In this document: piece by piece, positions 1 to 6,958 of the stretch
Layout of the letters: the number at the start of each line of letters is the position of its first letter
How positions within the stretch are numbered: the first letter of the stretch is position 1
DNA from: Verrucomicrobia bacterium UBA3214
GTDB lineage: Bacteria > Verrucomicrobiota > Kiritimatiellia > RFP12 > UBA1067
DNA: 15,307 nucleotides
Assembly: GCA_002363575.1 (NCBI GenBank)
Contig: DEWI01000083.1
Coordinates: 1 to 15,307 of the forward strand
Direction: 5' to 3'
Notes under the pieces: model-generated
The model's database searches: none
What the model was told of the DNA's origin: nothing
What the model saw: only the letters and a program-made list of their open reading frames with translations
Position numbers and translations under genes: made by a program

Positions 1-409
1 CGCCCATATCGCGGCCGCCGCCTTCTGAATCGGTGTCGCAATAGCAACGGATGGAGTCGCGCCACTTGCCGCCGAGCAGCTGCCAGCAGGGCACGCCCCA
101 CGCCTTCCCGCACAGATCCATGCACGCAAGCTCGATCGCGCACACCCCGCCGGCCTGCCGCGAATCGCCGCCGAATTGCTTGATGCGCCGGAAAATCCTC
201 TCGACGTTGCACGGATTCTCGCCGAGTATGCGGCTCTTGAGCATCGCCGCGTACGTGCGCGAGCTCGCGTCGCGCACTTCGCCGTAGCCTATCAGCCCCT
301 GATTGGTGTATAGCTTCAAAAGCGTGCAGCGCTTCGGCGCGCCGTCGATATCCGCAAAGCGCATGTCCGTGATGCGCAGCGTCGAGGGATTGACTTTGTT
401 GATGTTCAT
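1..409 (-). CDS. Mandelate racemase/muconate lactonizing enzyme-type dehydratase or racemase, N-terminal part (cut by window edge)
   Basis: Reading the minus strand from an ATG at 409-407 gives 136 codons open to the window edge. The protein begins MNINKVNPSTLRITDMRF and has the N-terminal capping domain of the MR/MLE branch of the enolase superfamily. GYGE stands at residues 41-44, and a helix with AIELACMDLCGKAWGVPCWQ at 91-110 runs into LLGG, the usual entry to the barrel domain. Family members use a Mg2+-enolate intermediate to dehydrate or racemise sugar acids such as galactonate, gluconate or rhamnonate. The catalytic Lys/His and metal ligands lie outside the window, so the substrate cannot be named. 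The start is supported by an extended -10 box 10 bp upstream. It is divergent from a XylR/AraC-type regulator, which probably controls it. Confidence 0.82.
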   Translation of the reverse strand, partial: MNINKVNPSTLRITDMRFADIDGAPKRCTLLKLYTNQGLIGYGEVRDASSRTYAAMLKSRILGENPCNVERIFRRIKQFGGDSRQAGGVCAIELACMDLCGKAWGVPCWQLLGGKWRDSIRCYCDTDSEGGGRDMG

Positions 410-419
410 GACGTGTGCA

Positions 420-429
420 ATTGTACCAT
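420..429 (-). promoter_or_regulatory. Extended -10 promoter of the MR/MLE gene, near-leaderless
   Basis: On the minus strand the sequence reads TATGGTACAAT, an extended -10 (TGnTACAAT). The hexamer ends 10 bp before the ATG at 409, so the transcript should start about 3-5 nt from the start codon. The matching -35 position (plus coordinates 443-448, TAGCCG on the minus strand) is poor, consistent with a need for an activator. No Shine-Dalgarno sequence is present. Confidence 0.55.
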
Positions 430-456
430 ATTTCCACTCTCCCGGCTATAGAGATT

Positions 457-486
457 CCGGCAACACTTTCTCACAAAACCGGCAAC
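457..486. promoter_or_regulatory. Direct-repeat operator candidate for the XylR/AraC-type regulator
   Basis: The octamer CCGGCAAC occurs at 457-464 and again at 479-486 in the same orientation, a 22-bp period (two helical turns). AraC-family proteins typically bind pairs of direct repeats spaced about 21 bp. The pair lies just upstream of the -35 position of the minus-strand MR/MLE promoter, which suits activation, and overlaps the -35 region of the regulator's own promoter, which suits autorepression. The repeat is seen directly; binding by the adjacent regulator is inferred. Confidence 0.5.
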
Positions 487-491
487 GACTA

Positions 492-500
492 TGGTATAAT
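492..500 (+). promoter_or_regulatory. Extended -10 promoter of the AraC-type regulator, near-leaderless
   Basis: TGGTATAAT, a perfect extended -10 element, ends 9 bp before the ATG at 510, so transcription should begin at about 506-508. There is no room for a ribosome binding site. No convincing -35 hexamer lies 16-18 bp upstream, as is usual for extended -10 promoters. Confidence 0.6.
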
Positions 501-509
501 ACACGGCGC

Positions 510-1676
510 ATGAAAAGCAAGGTAATCATCGCGCTGCGCATGGCGGGGATCGCCGGGCAGTCCAAACTCGCCGGCATATTCCGCTATCTCTACGAGCGCT
601 ACGGCGAAACCGCGCCATGGGACGTAGAGCTTGTGCGCACCAATTTCGAGCTGACGCACGACTATGTAGCCGCGGCGCTGGCGCGCTCGCCGGGCGGGTT
701 CATCGCTTCCATCCCCGGCACGGAAGACGCGCTCGCTCCGCTCGCGGCGACGTCCATCCCCGCAGTCGTCGCGGATATGGGGCTTGGCGCTTTCGCGCAC
801 CGCGCGGCGAATCTCGCGGTGATCTGCAATTCGGCGGAAAGGATCGGGCGCGCCGCGGCCGACTATCTGCGCGGCCAGGGAGTCGCGCGCGGCTATGCGT
901 TCCTGCACGCGCCCGGCCGCCCGGAATGGAGCGGCGCGAGATTTTCCGCGTATCGCGACGCCCTTGCGGAGCATGGGCTTTGGTGCCACGAAATCGATGC
1001 TCCCGAAGAGGCCGCGCGCCTCCCGCGGGGCACGGCGATTTTCGCCGCCAACGACGACACCGCTTTCAAGCTCCTCGCCGCGCTCAAGGAGCGCCGCCGG
1101 AAAGTGCCGGCCGATTTCGCCGTCCTCGGCGTCGATAACGATACGTTGATATGCGAGAATTCGCGCCCGCGGCTCTCGTCCATCCAGCCCGATTTCGAAT
1201 CGGAGGGCTTCATGGCGGCGCAGGCGCTGGACGCCATGATGCGCTCGCCTTCGCCTTGCGAGGTGCAGACGCTTTTCGCGGATGTCAAGACGATCGTGCG
1301 GCGCGAATCCACCGCCGACGTCTCGCACGCCGGGCGGCTCGTCCAGAAAGCCGTCGCGTTCATCGAGGCGAACGCGACGCGCGGCATAGGCGTCGCGGAC
1401 GTGGTGGCGCACCTCGGATGCTCGCGGAGATTGGCGGATCTGCGCTTTCGGCAGTTGCAGGGGCGCAGCATGCTCGAGGCGATCACCGAGCGGCGCCTTG
1501 CGGCCGTGCGCGAGCGGTTGCGTTCCGGCTCCGAGACGCTCGAGACGGTTTCGGAAACATGCGGATTCGGGAATTCGAACTATCTGAAGAACCTTTTCAA
1601 GAAGCGCTATTCGATGACGATGAGCGCCTTCCGGAAAGCCGCGCGCAACCCCTCCGGCGCAACTATCCTGCCTTAG
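510..1676 (+). CDS. XylR-like transcriptional regulator: LacI/PBP1-type ligand domain fused to AraC-type DNA-binding domain
   Basis: The product has 388 residues. The N-terminal ~265 residues resemble a periplasmic-binding-protein/LacI-type sensor, including VLGVDNDTLICENSRPRLSS at about 205-224, the signature seen in XylR-type regulators, and RRESTADVS near 263. From about 277 to 380 there is a two-helix-turn-helix AraC domain ending in CGFGNSNYLKNLFKKRYSMT at about 350-369. This fusion is known from E. coli XylR and is abundant in Lentisphaerota/Kiritimatiellota. It should bind a sugar or sugar acid and activate nearby catabolic genes, most likely the divergent MR/MLE gene. The reading frame stays open upstream to 303, but ATG 510 is preferred because it begins the conserved domain and sits just downstream of a TATAAT box. 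The ligand is unknown. Confidence 0.88.
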   Translation: MKSKVIIALRMAGIAGQSKLAGIFRYLYERYGETAPWDVELVRTNFELTHDYVAAALARSPGGFIASIPGTEDALAPLAATSIPAVVADMGLGAFAHRAANLAVICNSAERIGRAAADYLRGQGVARGYAFLHAPGRPEWSGARFSAYRDALAEHGLWCHEIDAPEEAARLPRGTAIFAANDDTAFKLLAALKERRRKVPADFAVLGVDNDTLICENSRPRLSSIQPDFESEGFMAAQALDAMMRSPSPCEVQTLFADVKTIVRRESTADVSHAGRLVQKAVAFIEANATRGIGVADVVAHLGCSRRLADLRFRQLQGRSMLEAITERRLAAVRERLRSGSETLETVSETCGFGNSNYLKNLFKKRYSMTMSAFRKAARNPSGATILP

Positions 1677-1701
1677 CGTTTCCTCTCCCGGCGTGAACCT
1701 T

Positions 1702-1737
1702 GCGCGCCTCCGCGGCGTTATAATTCAAGAGGCGCGC
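1702..1737. promoter_or_regulatory. Putative promoter framed by a 9-bp inverted repeat
   Basis: TATAAT at 1719-1724 lies midway between the perfect inverted repeat arms GCGCGCCTC (1702-1710) and GAGGCGCGC (1729-1737). Transcription would start near 1731 and give a leader of about 65 nt for the gene at 1797. The arrangement resembles an operator that blocks the -10 region; no U-tract follows, so it is not a typical terminator for the upstream gene. No clear -35 hexamer is seen. The rest of the 1677-1796 gap holds nothing recognisable. Confidence 0.4.
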
Positions 1738-1796
1738 GAAGGCCGCGAAGCCGCCGAGAGCGCGCGAATCCACGCAACAAACCTTTTTCGATTTCC

Positions 1797-2867
1797 ATGA
1801 CTGCCGCAAAGCCCATGACACGCAAACTCACCGTCGGCTGGTTCGACAACATGCCGTTCATCGAAACATGCGCCCCATTCGCCGGGCGCATCAAAGAAGT
1901 CTTTTTCGCGTGGCCCGGCGTCGTCGCCAGCCGCCCGATGGACGACTGGACTCCGCAAAGGCGCGAGCGCATCATCGCCGATCTCAAGTGGGCGCGCGTA
2001 AACAATATCGAACTCGACGCGATTTTCAATTCCAGCTGCTACGGCGACATCGCGATGACGGAAACCTTGGCAGATCTCGTCACGGACAAACTTCGCGAGA
2101 TGGATGCGCAAGGCCTCGCTCCCGAGCATCTCACGACGACATCGCCGTTCATCGCCACCGTCGTCCGCCAGCGTTTCCCGGAGATCAAGATACGCTGGTC
2201 GATCAACATGGAGATTTCCACTCGCCTCGCGCTGGAGTACGTCACCGATCTCTTCGACTCGTTCTACGCCGGGCGCGAGTTCCACCGGCGGCTGGATTAT
2301 ATCGCGGAAATGTCGCAATGGGCGGCGGCGCACGGCAAGGAGATGGGCATGCAGGCGAACCCCGGCTGCCTGCGCAACTGCCCGTTCCACCACTTCCACA
2401 ACAACCTCCACGGACACGGCCGCGTAGGACAGTCGGCCGCCGCCGCGAAATTCAACTTCACCAACTTCCTCTGCCGCACGAACTACGAGCGCGGCCGCTA
2501 TGCCGATTTCATGCGCGCCATCTGGATACGCCCGGAGGATCTGCCGCGCTACGAGCCGTATGTCAGCATCGTGAAGCTCGCGACGCGCCGCCATCCGCAT
2601 CCGGACAAGATCATCGCAGCATATGCGAACTGCTCCTACGACGGCGACCTCGCGGAGATCGTCGATCCGTTCTACCGCTTCCCGATGATCATCGACAACA
2701 AGGCGCTCGGCGCTTCCAAGCTCTGGCCCTTGCTGCGCGACGCCGTCGATCCTACCGGCCCGGAGGGCGAAGAGCTGGCGCGCCGCCTGCTCGCCGAAGT
2801 CTCGCGGCCGCGCCAAGATGGCGCGGGCGCGCTCGGCAAGGCGTTCGGAGATTTCTTCAAAGGCTGA
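1797..2867 (+). CDS. Conserved protein of unknown function, U32-peptidase-like
   Basis: The product has 356 residues, with no signal peptide or membrane segment. The body looks like an alpha/beta barrel: an early AWPGVVASRP segment (39-47), LDAIFNSSCYGD (73-84), TTTSPFIATVVRQRFPEI (113-130) and WSINMEIST (134-142). A cysteine motif NPGCLRNCPFHHFHNN follows at 188-203. This order resembles proteins annotated as U32-family peptidase-like, where clustered cysteines can hold an Fe-S cluster, as in UbiU/UbiV and RlhA. Here C191, C195, C226 and C279 are candidate ligands (inference). The substrate is unknown and peptidase activity should not be assumed. ATG 1797 has no ribosome binding site; a second in-frame ATG at 1815 also precedes the conserved region. 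It stands alone, with its own promoter-like box upstream and another downstream. Confidence 0.6.
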   Translation: MTAAKPMTRKLTVGWFDNMPFIETCAPFAGRIKEVFFAWPGVVASRPMDDWTPQRRERIIADLKWARVNNIELDAIFNSSCYGDIAMTETLADLVTDKLREMDAQGLAPEHLTTTSPFIATVVRQRFPEIKIRWSINMEISTRLALEYVTDLFDSFYAGREFHRRLDYIAEMSQWAAAHGKEMGMQANPGCLRNCPFHHFHNNLHGHGRVGQSAAAAKFNFTNFLCRTNYERGRYADFMRAIWIRPEDLPRYEPYVSIVKLATRRHPHPDKIIAAYANCSYDGDLAEIVDPFYRFPMIIDNKALGASKLWPLLRDAVDPTGPEGEELARRLLAEVSRPRQDGAGALGKAFGDFFKG

Positions 2868-2897
2868 GCGGACCCCGTTGCGCCGCGCGCCGGAATC

Positions 2898-2906
2898 TGC
2901 TATAAT
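2898..2906 (+). promoter_or_regulatory. Extended -10 promoter upstream of the phosphodiesterase/glycosyltransferase operon
   Basis: TGCTATAAT matches the extended -10 consensus TGnTATAAT. Transcription would start at about 2913, leaving an unusually long leader of about 210 nt before the ATG at 3125. The leader contains a short TTTCG/CGAAA hairpin around 3017-3031 and no T-tract. Nothing else is recognised in the 257-nt gap from 2868 to 3124. Confidence 0.45.
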
Positions 2907-3124
2907 TCGCGCCGTCGGTTTCGATGAGCGCCCGGGAGGCTTGCATGCCTGCCGCGCCATATTTACAATAGACACGATTCAGAGGATCGCAAGGATTGAA
3001 AAATCTCCAGAAGCGCTTTCGCAGTGCGAAAACCCGTCAAATCCCGTCTGCAAAGTTCCGCTCTCGCGACCGGCAAAAAGAATCGCATTCCATTCGCTTT
3101 AGACAGAATCAAGAATCATCCGCC

Positions 3125-4243
3125 ATGACACGCTTCTTCGTTTTCGTCGATGCACTCGGTTGGAAGCAAGTCGAGAAGTACGGCTTCTTGAACGATATCC
3201 TCCCGCACCGCAGCCGCGTCGAAATGCAGTTCGGCTACAGCTGCACCGCCATCCCTACGATCCTGTGCGGGCGGCGCCCGGACGAACACGGCCACCTCGC
3301 TTTCTACGACTACGCGCCAGCCAAAAGCCCGTTCCGCGCAATGCGCTTCCTCGCGCCGTTCTTCCACCCCGATTCGTTCTGGCGGCGCGGCCGCGTGCGC
3401 AATCTCCTTTCGCGTCTTGTAAAGCGCCTCTGGGGCTTCACGGGATATTTCCAGCTCTACGCCGTTCCGCTCTCGCGCCTGCCGTATCTCGATTATTGCG
3501 AGAAGAAGGATATGTTCCTGCCGGGCGGCCTCGCGCCTTTCCCAAATCTCGCGGACGCATGGGCGGCGCAGGGCTTCAAGTATCTCGTGTCCGATTGGCA
3601 CCATTCCGAGGATTTCAACTTCGCGGAAGCCGTCGAGAAGGCGCGCTCCGGCGCCGTCGAGCGCGCTTTCGTCTATGCCGCGGCTTTCGACGCTCTCCAG
3701 CACGACAACGTAGGGCGCGACGAAATCCTCAAGCCCGCCGTCGAACGCTACGCCCGCCTCGTGCGCGGGCTTTACGACGCGCTCGTCGAATCCGGCAAAG
3801 AGTTCGAGCTGACCGTTTTCTCCGACCACGGCATGACGCCGCTTGCCGGCACCGACGACATTCCCGGCGCCATCGCGCCCACCGGACTTGTCTGGGGGCG
3901 CGACTACGCCTCCGCCGTGGATTCCACGCTCGCGCGCTTCTGGTGGCTGAAGGACGATGCGGAGCCGAAAATCCGCGAAGCCCTCAAGCATTCGCGCGGC
4001 CGCTGGCTTTCGGCGGATGAGATGCGCCGCCACGGAATCTGGCGCGACGACGGCAAATTCGGCGACGCGATTTTCCTCGCCGATACCGGCGTGCAGTTCG
4101 TGCCTTCGGACATGGGCGTAAAGCCCTTGAACGGCATGCACGGCTTCGACCCCGCGGACATAGATTCGGCCGCATGCTGGCTTTCGACGGCGCCATCGTC
4201 CGTCGCGCGCGTCTGCGACTACTACGCGGAAATGACGAAATGA
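3125..4243 (+). CDS. Alkaline phosphatase superfamily protein, type I phosphodiesterase/nucleotide pyrophosphatase-like
   Basis: The product has 372 residues. Motifs follow alkaline-phosphatase-fold order: FVFVDALG at 5-12 with metal-ligand candidate D9; YSCTAIPTILCGRRPDEHG at 38-56, holding the Ser/Thr nucleophile region (S39 or T41) and the usual G-x-x-P-x-x-H-G run; FSDHGM at about 233-238 supplying Asp and His ligands; and GMHGFDP near 335 supplying a late His. The family hydrolyses phosphodiesters, phosphonates or sulfate esters, or transfers phospho-groups onto glycans. No signal peptide is visible, so a cytoplasmic role is likely. ATG 3125 is chosen because the fold begins immediately after it; the open frame back to 2996 encodes an arginine/serine-rich stretch without family features. 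It opens a run with two glycosyltransferases, suggesting work on a glycan or its phosphorylated intermediate. Confidence 0.72.
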   Translation: MTRFFVFVDALGWKQVEKYGFLNDILPHRSRVEMQFGYSCTAIPTILCGRRPDEHGHLAFYDYAPAKSPFRAMRFLAPFFHPDSFWRRGRVRNLLSRLVKRLWGFTGYFQLYAVPLSRLPYLDYCEKKDMFLPGGLAPFPNLADAWAAQGFKYLVSDWHHSEDFNFAEAVEKARSGAVERAFVYAAAFDALQHDNVGRDEILKPAVERYARLVRGLYDALVESGKEFELTVFSDHGMTPLAGTDDIPGAIAPTGLVWGRDYASAVDSTLARFWWLKDDAEPKIREALKHSRGRWLSADEMRRHGIWRDDGKFGDAIFLADTGVQFVPSDMGVKPLNGMHGFDPADIDSAACWLSTAPSSVARVCDYYAEMTK

Positions 4244-4248
4244 CTCCA

Positions 4249-4264
4249 CGGCGCCGCGGCGCCG
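4249..4264. repeat. 16-bp perfect palindrome in an intercistronic gap
   Basis: CGGCGCCGCGGCGCCG is a perfect palindrome filling much of the 39-nt gap between the phosphodiesterase-like and glycosyltransferase genes. It is followed by AAAAAG rather than a T-run, so it is not an intrinsic terminator in the plus direction. Confidence 0.55.
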
Positions 4265-4282
4265 CAAAAAGACTCTACCGCC

Positions 4283-5059
4283 ATGCCGGATTGTTCGATA
4301 GTAGTATGTACGTGCGATGCGTATTCCGACGTCCTCGCGGTGTTCGTCGCGCTCTGGCGCCGCTATTGGCCGGACTGCCCGTTCCCGCTCGTCCTCGTGG
4401 CGGAATCCGCCCCGGATGACGCCGGCGCGTTCGCGCGCATCTTCACGAATCCTCGCGGCGCTACGTGGTGCGACATGCTTGCCGGCGCGCTTCGCGAGCT
4501 GTCCACGCCGTACGCGATGCTGCTTTGCAACGACTACTTCCTCACCGCGCCCGTCGATACCGCCGCCGTCTGCAAGCGTCTCGAGGATTGCAAGCGCCTC
4601 GGCGCCGCCTCCTTGCGCCTCGTGCCCGTGCCGCCGCCGGCGAGGATGCGCGCCGCGCAACTGCCCGGCGAAGACGCGCTCTGGCGCATGCGGCCGCAGA
4701 GCGCGTATTGCGTCGCCACGCAGGCGGGATTCTGGCGCCGCGAATATCTGCTCGGATTGGCCGAGAGGCAGAAATCGGCGTGGGAATTCGAACGCTACGG
4801 ATCGTTCGATCCTGCGACGGCGGAGCGTCCGCTTCTGCTTGCGTCGCGCGCGGAATTCCCGTATATCGACGCCGTGCACAAAGGCTGCTGGGAGCGCGAA
4901 GGGCTGCGAATGTGCCGCGAATGCGGCGTGCCGACTCGCCGCCATCTGCCCACGCTGCGGCGGCGCTTCATCGAGTGCGCGAAAGCTTTCGCGTTCGCGC
5001 TTTTCCCGCTTGATTGGATACTCGCCATCCAGAACCGCTTTGCGATCGGCGCGAAGTGA
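4283..5059 (+). CDS. Probable glycosyltransferase, GT-A/GT2-like
   Basis: The product has 258 residues. The N-terminus CSIVVCTCDAYSDVL (4-18) and LVLVAES (36-42) look like the first Rossmann-type strands of a GT-A fold that bind the nucleotide sugar. YAMLLCNDYFLTAPVD (77-92) sits where GT2 enzymes carry their DxD-like metal site; here the acidic residues are D84 and D92. SAWEFERYGS at 165-174 resembles the acceptor-side W-E-x-E element of small polysaccharide glycosyltransferases. There are no transmembrane segments. Donor and acceptor are unknown. It lies 39 bp after the phosphodiesterase-like gene and 53 bp before a GT4 gene, consistent with one operon for glycan assembly. The start ATG 4283 is preceded by CCGCC and no Shine-Dalgarno sequence. 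The family call rests on fold-like motifs, so it is moderate. Confidence 0.55.
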   Translation: MPDCSIVVCTCDAYSDVLAVFVALWRRYWPDCPFPLVLVAESAPDDAGAFARIFTNPRGATWCDMLAGALRELSTPYAMLLCNDYFLTAPVDTAAVCKRLEDCKRLGAASLRLVPVPPPARMRAAQLPGEDALWRMRPQSAYCVATQAGFWRREYLLGLAERQKSAWEFERYGSFDPATAERPLLLASRAEFPYIDAVHKGCWEREGLRMCRECGVPTRRHLPTLRRRFIECAKAFAFALFPLDWILAIQNRFAIGAK

Positions 5060-5073
5060 AAGGGACGTCGCGC

Positions 5074-5087
5074 GCCGCGCCCGCGGC
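5074..5087. repeat. Short GC hairpin in an intercistronic gap
   Basis: GCCGC (5074-5078), a GCCC loop and GCGGC (5083-5087) form a small stem within the 53-nt gap before the GT4 gene. No T-run follows. Confidence 0.35.
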
Positions 5088-5112
5088 GGCTTGCAAGATT
5101 GGATAGATCGCA

Positions 5113-6297
5113 ATGCAACGTTTCATAATCGCGGCCGCGAGCGCCAGCAAACCCGGCGAAATGGGCGGGAATACGAAAATCGCCATCGAGATCGCACGCG
5201 CGCTTTCGCAATCAGGCTGGCGCGTCGCGGTCGTCGTGCCGGCATCCAAGCTCGCCACATTCACGGAGAACGGCGCGACTCCTTCGCCGACGCTCGAATT
5301 CGTCTGCATCGAAGATTTGCGCGTCGGGGAGTTTTCGCATCCCGTCGCGTCCACGCTGCACGTCTTGCGCGAATACCGCAAGGCGTTCGAGAGCCTCGGC
5401 GCCGGCCCCGGCGACATCGTTTACGCGGTCTGCAATTTCCATACCGACATCCTTCCGCTCGTCGCGCTGAAGCGCCGCTTCCGTTTCCGCTATCTCGCGA
5501 CCCACTTCCTTTTTTCCCCTTTCATATTCGAGAACCTCGCGCGCGGTTATCGCCTGCCCGCGCTGAAATGGCTTCTCGTCTGGTTCTACGAGCGCGCGCT
5601 TTTCCTGCTCGCCAAAGCCTTCGCAGATGCTTTCGTCATCACGAACCATTCGGACATGCGGCATTTCCGGCGCGCGTTTCGCGAGCGCGTCTTCGCGTTC
5701 TACGGCGGCGTCAATATCGCGCAGATACCGGCCGGCAGAATCGCGAAGACGCGCGACGCTGTTTTCTGCAGCCGCCTTCATCCGCAGAAGGGCGTGGAAG
5801 GGCTGCTGGAAATCTGGGCGCGCGTCGCCGCCGCCGTCCCCGGCGCGAAGCTCTCGATCATCGGCAACGGGGCGAGCGATTACGAAGAACTCCTGCGCCG
5901 CAAGGCCGCCGGACTCGGCATCGCCGATGCGGTCGATTGGCTTGGCTACGTGAACAACGAAGCAAAATTCGCCATCTACGCCTCATCCAAGGTTTTCATT
6001 CATTCCACGGTCTTCGACAACAACGGCATGGTCGCGGCGGAAGCGCTTTGCACCGGCCTCCCCGTCGTGATGTACGATCTCCCGGCGCTTCGATGCGTCT
6101 ATCGCGAAGGCTGCGTCAAAATCCCGTATGGCGACAAGGACGCTTTCGCCGACGCGATCGCCGGCCTGCTCCGGAGTCCGGAACGCCGCGCCGCCGCCGC
6201 GCCGACCGAAAGCGAAATCGCCGCGCTGCGCCTGCGCTGGGATTGGCGGACGCGCACGCGCGAATTCCAATCCTTCCTGGAAGAGAGGCTGGCATGA
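5113..6297 (+). CDS. Glycosyltransferase family 4 (GT-B fold)
   Basis: The product has 394 residues, the normal GT4 length. The N-terminal Rossmann domain starts with a glycine-rich GEMGGNTKIAIEIARAL (15-31), the usual acceptor-side loop. The C-terminal domain has VFCSRLHPQKGVEGLLEIWA (217-236), the R-x-x-x-x-K-G nucleotide-sugar phosphate site; LSIIGNG (247-253); and HSTVFDNNGMVAAEALCTG (297-315), the E-x7-E region in which D302 replaces the first Glu and E310 is kept. It should transfer a sugar from a nucleotide donor to a lipid-linked or polysaccharide acceptor at the cytoplasmic face of the membrane. Its stop codon overlaps the next start (ATGA), so the two genes are translationally coupled. 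The specific sugar cannot be read from sequence. Confidence 0.85.
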   Translation: MQRFIIAAASASKPGEMGGNTKIAIEIARALSQSGWRVAVVVPASKLATFTENGATPSPTLEFVCIEDLRVGEFSHPVASTLHVLREYRKAFESLGAGPGDIVYAVCNFHTDILPLVALKRRFRFRYLATHFLFSPFIFENLARGYRLPALKWLLVWFYERALFLLAKAFADAFVITNHSDMRHFRRAFRERVFAFYGGVNIAQIPAGRIAKTRDAVFCSRLHPQKGVEGLLEIWARVAAAVPGAKLSIIGNGASDYEELLRRKAAGLGIADAVDWLGYVNNEAKFAIYASSKVFIHSTVFDNNGMVAAEALCTGLPVVMYDLPALRCVYREGCVKIPYGDKDAFADAIAGLLRSPERRAAAAPTESEIAALRLRWDWRTRTREFQSFLEERLA

Positions 6298-6911
6298 CCG
6301 CGATTCTGGCGAACGGCGATTTTCCCCGCGAGGGAACGGACGCTCGCGAGATGCTCGCGAATGCCGCGCGCATCGTCGCTTGCGACGGCGCCGGCGCCAC
6401 GCTCTGGAAGGAATTGGGGCGCGCGGCCGATTTCATCGTCGGCGACATGGATTCTCTCGGCGCCGACGCCCCGCCGCGTTCGCGGATTGTCAAGATCACC
6501 GAACAGGAGACCAACGACCTGGAGAAGGCCGTGCGATTCTGTCGCGCGCGCGGCTGGCGCGAACTGCTGATTTTCGGCGCGACCGGCAAGCGCGAGGATC
6601 ACGCGATCGCCAATGTGTTCCGCGCGCTCGATCTCGGCGTCGAGATCGTCTGCGAAGGCGCGCGCTTCTCGCCTGTCGCCGCGGGCGCGTGCGCCGTCTT
6701 CCCTTCTCGGCGCGGCGATCCCGTCTCGATCTTCGCGCCGGACCCGGCGACGCGCATATCTTCGACGGGGCTGGAGTGGCCGCTGGACGGCCTCGCTTTC
6801 CCGAATCTCTATTGCGCGACGCTGAACCGCGCGCTTGCGGATTCCTTTTCCATCCTTCCCACGCGCGCGGTCGCGGTCTTCCGCGTTCCCCGCGGTGAAA
6901 TGCGCACATAA
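6294..6911 (+). CDS. thiN: Thiamine pyrophosphokinase
   Basis: The product has 205 residues, the usual length for bacterial TPK. Family motifs occur in order: ILANGDFP (4-11), VACDGAG (28-34), GDMDSL (50-55) with the Mg2+ and ATP-binding acidic residues, TNDLEKAV (73-80), and GATGKREDHAIANV (95-108). The C-terminal beta domain that binds thiamine includes ISSTGLEWPLDG near 160-171. The enzyme transfers pyrophosphate from ATP to thiamine to make TPP in the cytoplasm. The ATG at 6294 overlaps the GT4 stop codon by 4 bp, so it is the last gene of a run whose other members look like glycan genes. No TPP-riboswitch-like sequence was recognised upstream. The gene ends 34 bp before the next -10 region. 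Confidence 0.88.
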   Translation: MTAILANGDFPREGTDAREMLANAARIVACDGAGATLWKELGRAADFIVGDMDSLGADAPPRSRIVKITEQETNDLEKAVRFCRARGWRELLIFGATGKREDHAIANVFRALDLGVEIVCEGARFSPVAAGACAVFPSRRGDPVSIFAPDPATRISSTGLEWPLDGLAFPNLYCATLNRALADSFSILPTRAVAVFRVPRGEMRT

Positions 6912-6944
6912 AACGCCTTTCGCAATCCGCAGAGGGCGGAAATA

Positions 6945-6953
6945 TGGTATAAT
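6945..6953 (+). promoter_or_regulatory. Extended -10 promoter of the ROK-like kinase gene
   Basis: TGGTATAAT, within TATGGTATAAT, is identical over 11 bp to the regulator promoter at 490-500. Transcription should start near 6959-6961 and give a leader of about 54 nt with a strong ribosome binding site, unlike the near-leaderless arrangement at 510. Confidence 0.6.
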
Positions 6954-6958
6954 GTGTG

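Noticed and set aside
303..509. N-terminal extension of the AraC-type regulator
   Set aside because: It overlaps the divergent MR/MLE gene and the promoter region and encodes no family sequence; ATG 510 follows a TATAAT box and starts the conserved domain.
2996..3124. N-terminal extension of the phosphodiesterase-like protein
   Set aside because: The 43 extra residues are basic and low in family signal; the fold starts directly after ATG 3125.
4317..6293. In-frame upstream extension of the thiamine pyrophosphokinase reading frame
   Set aside because: The extension reads out of frame through both glycosyltransferases as Arg/Ala/Ser-rich sequence; the TPK domain begins exactly at ATG 6294.
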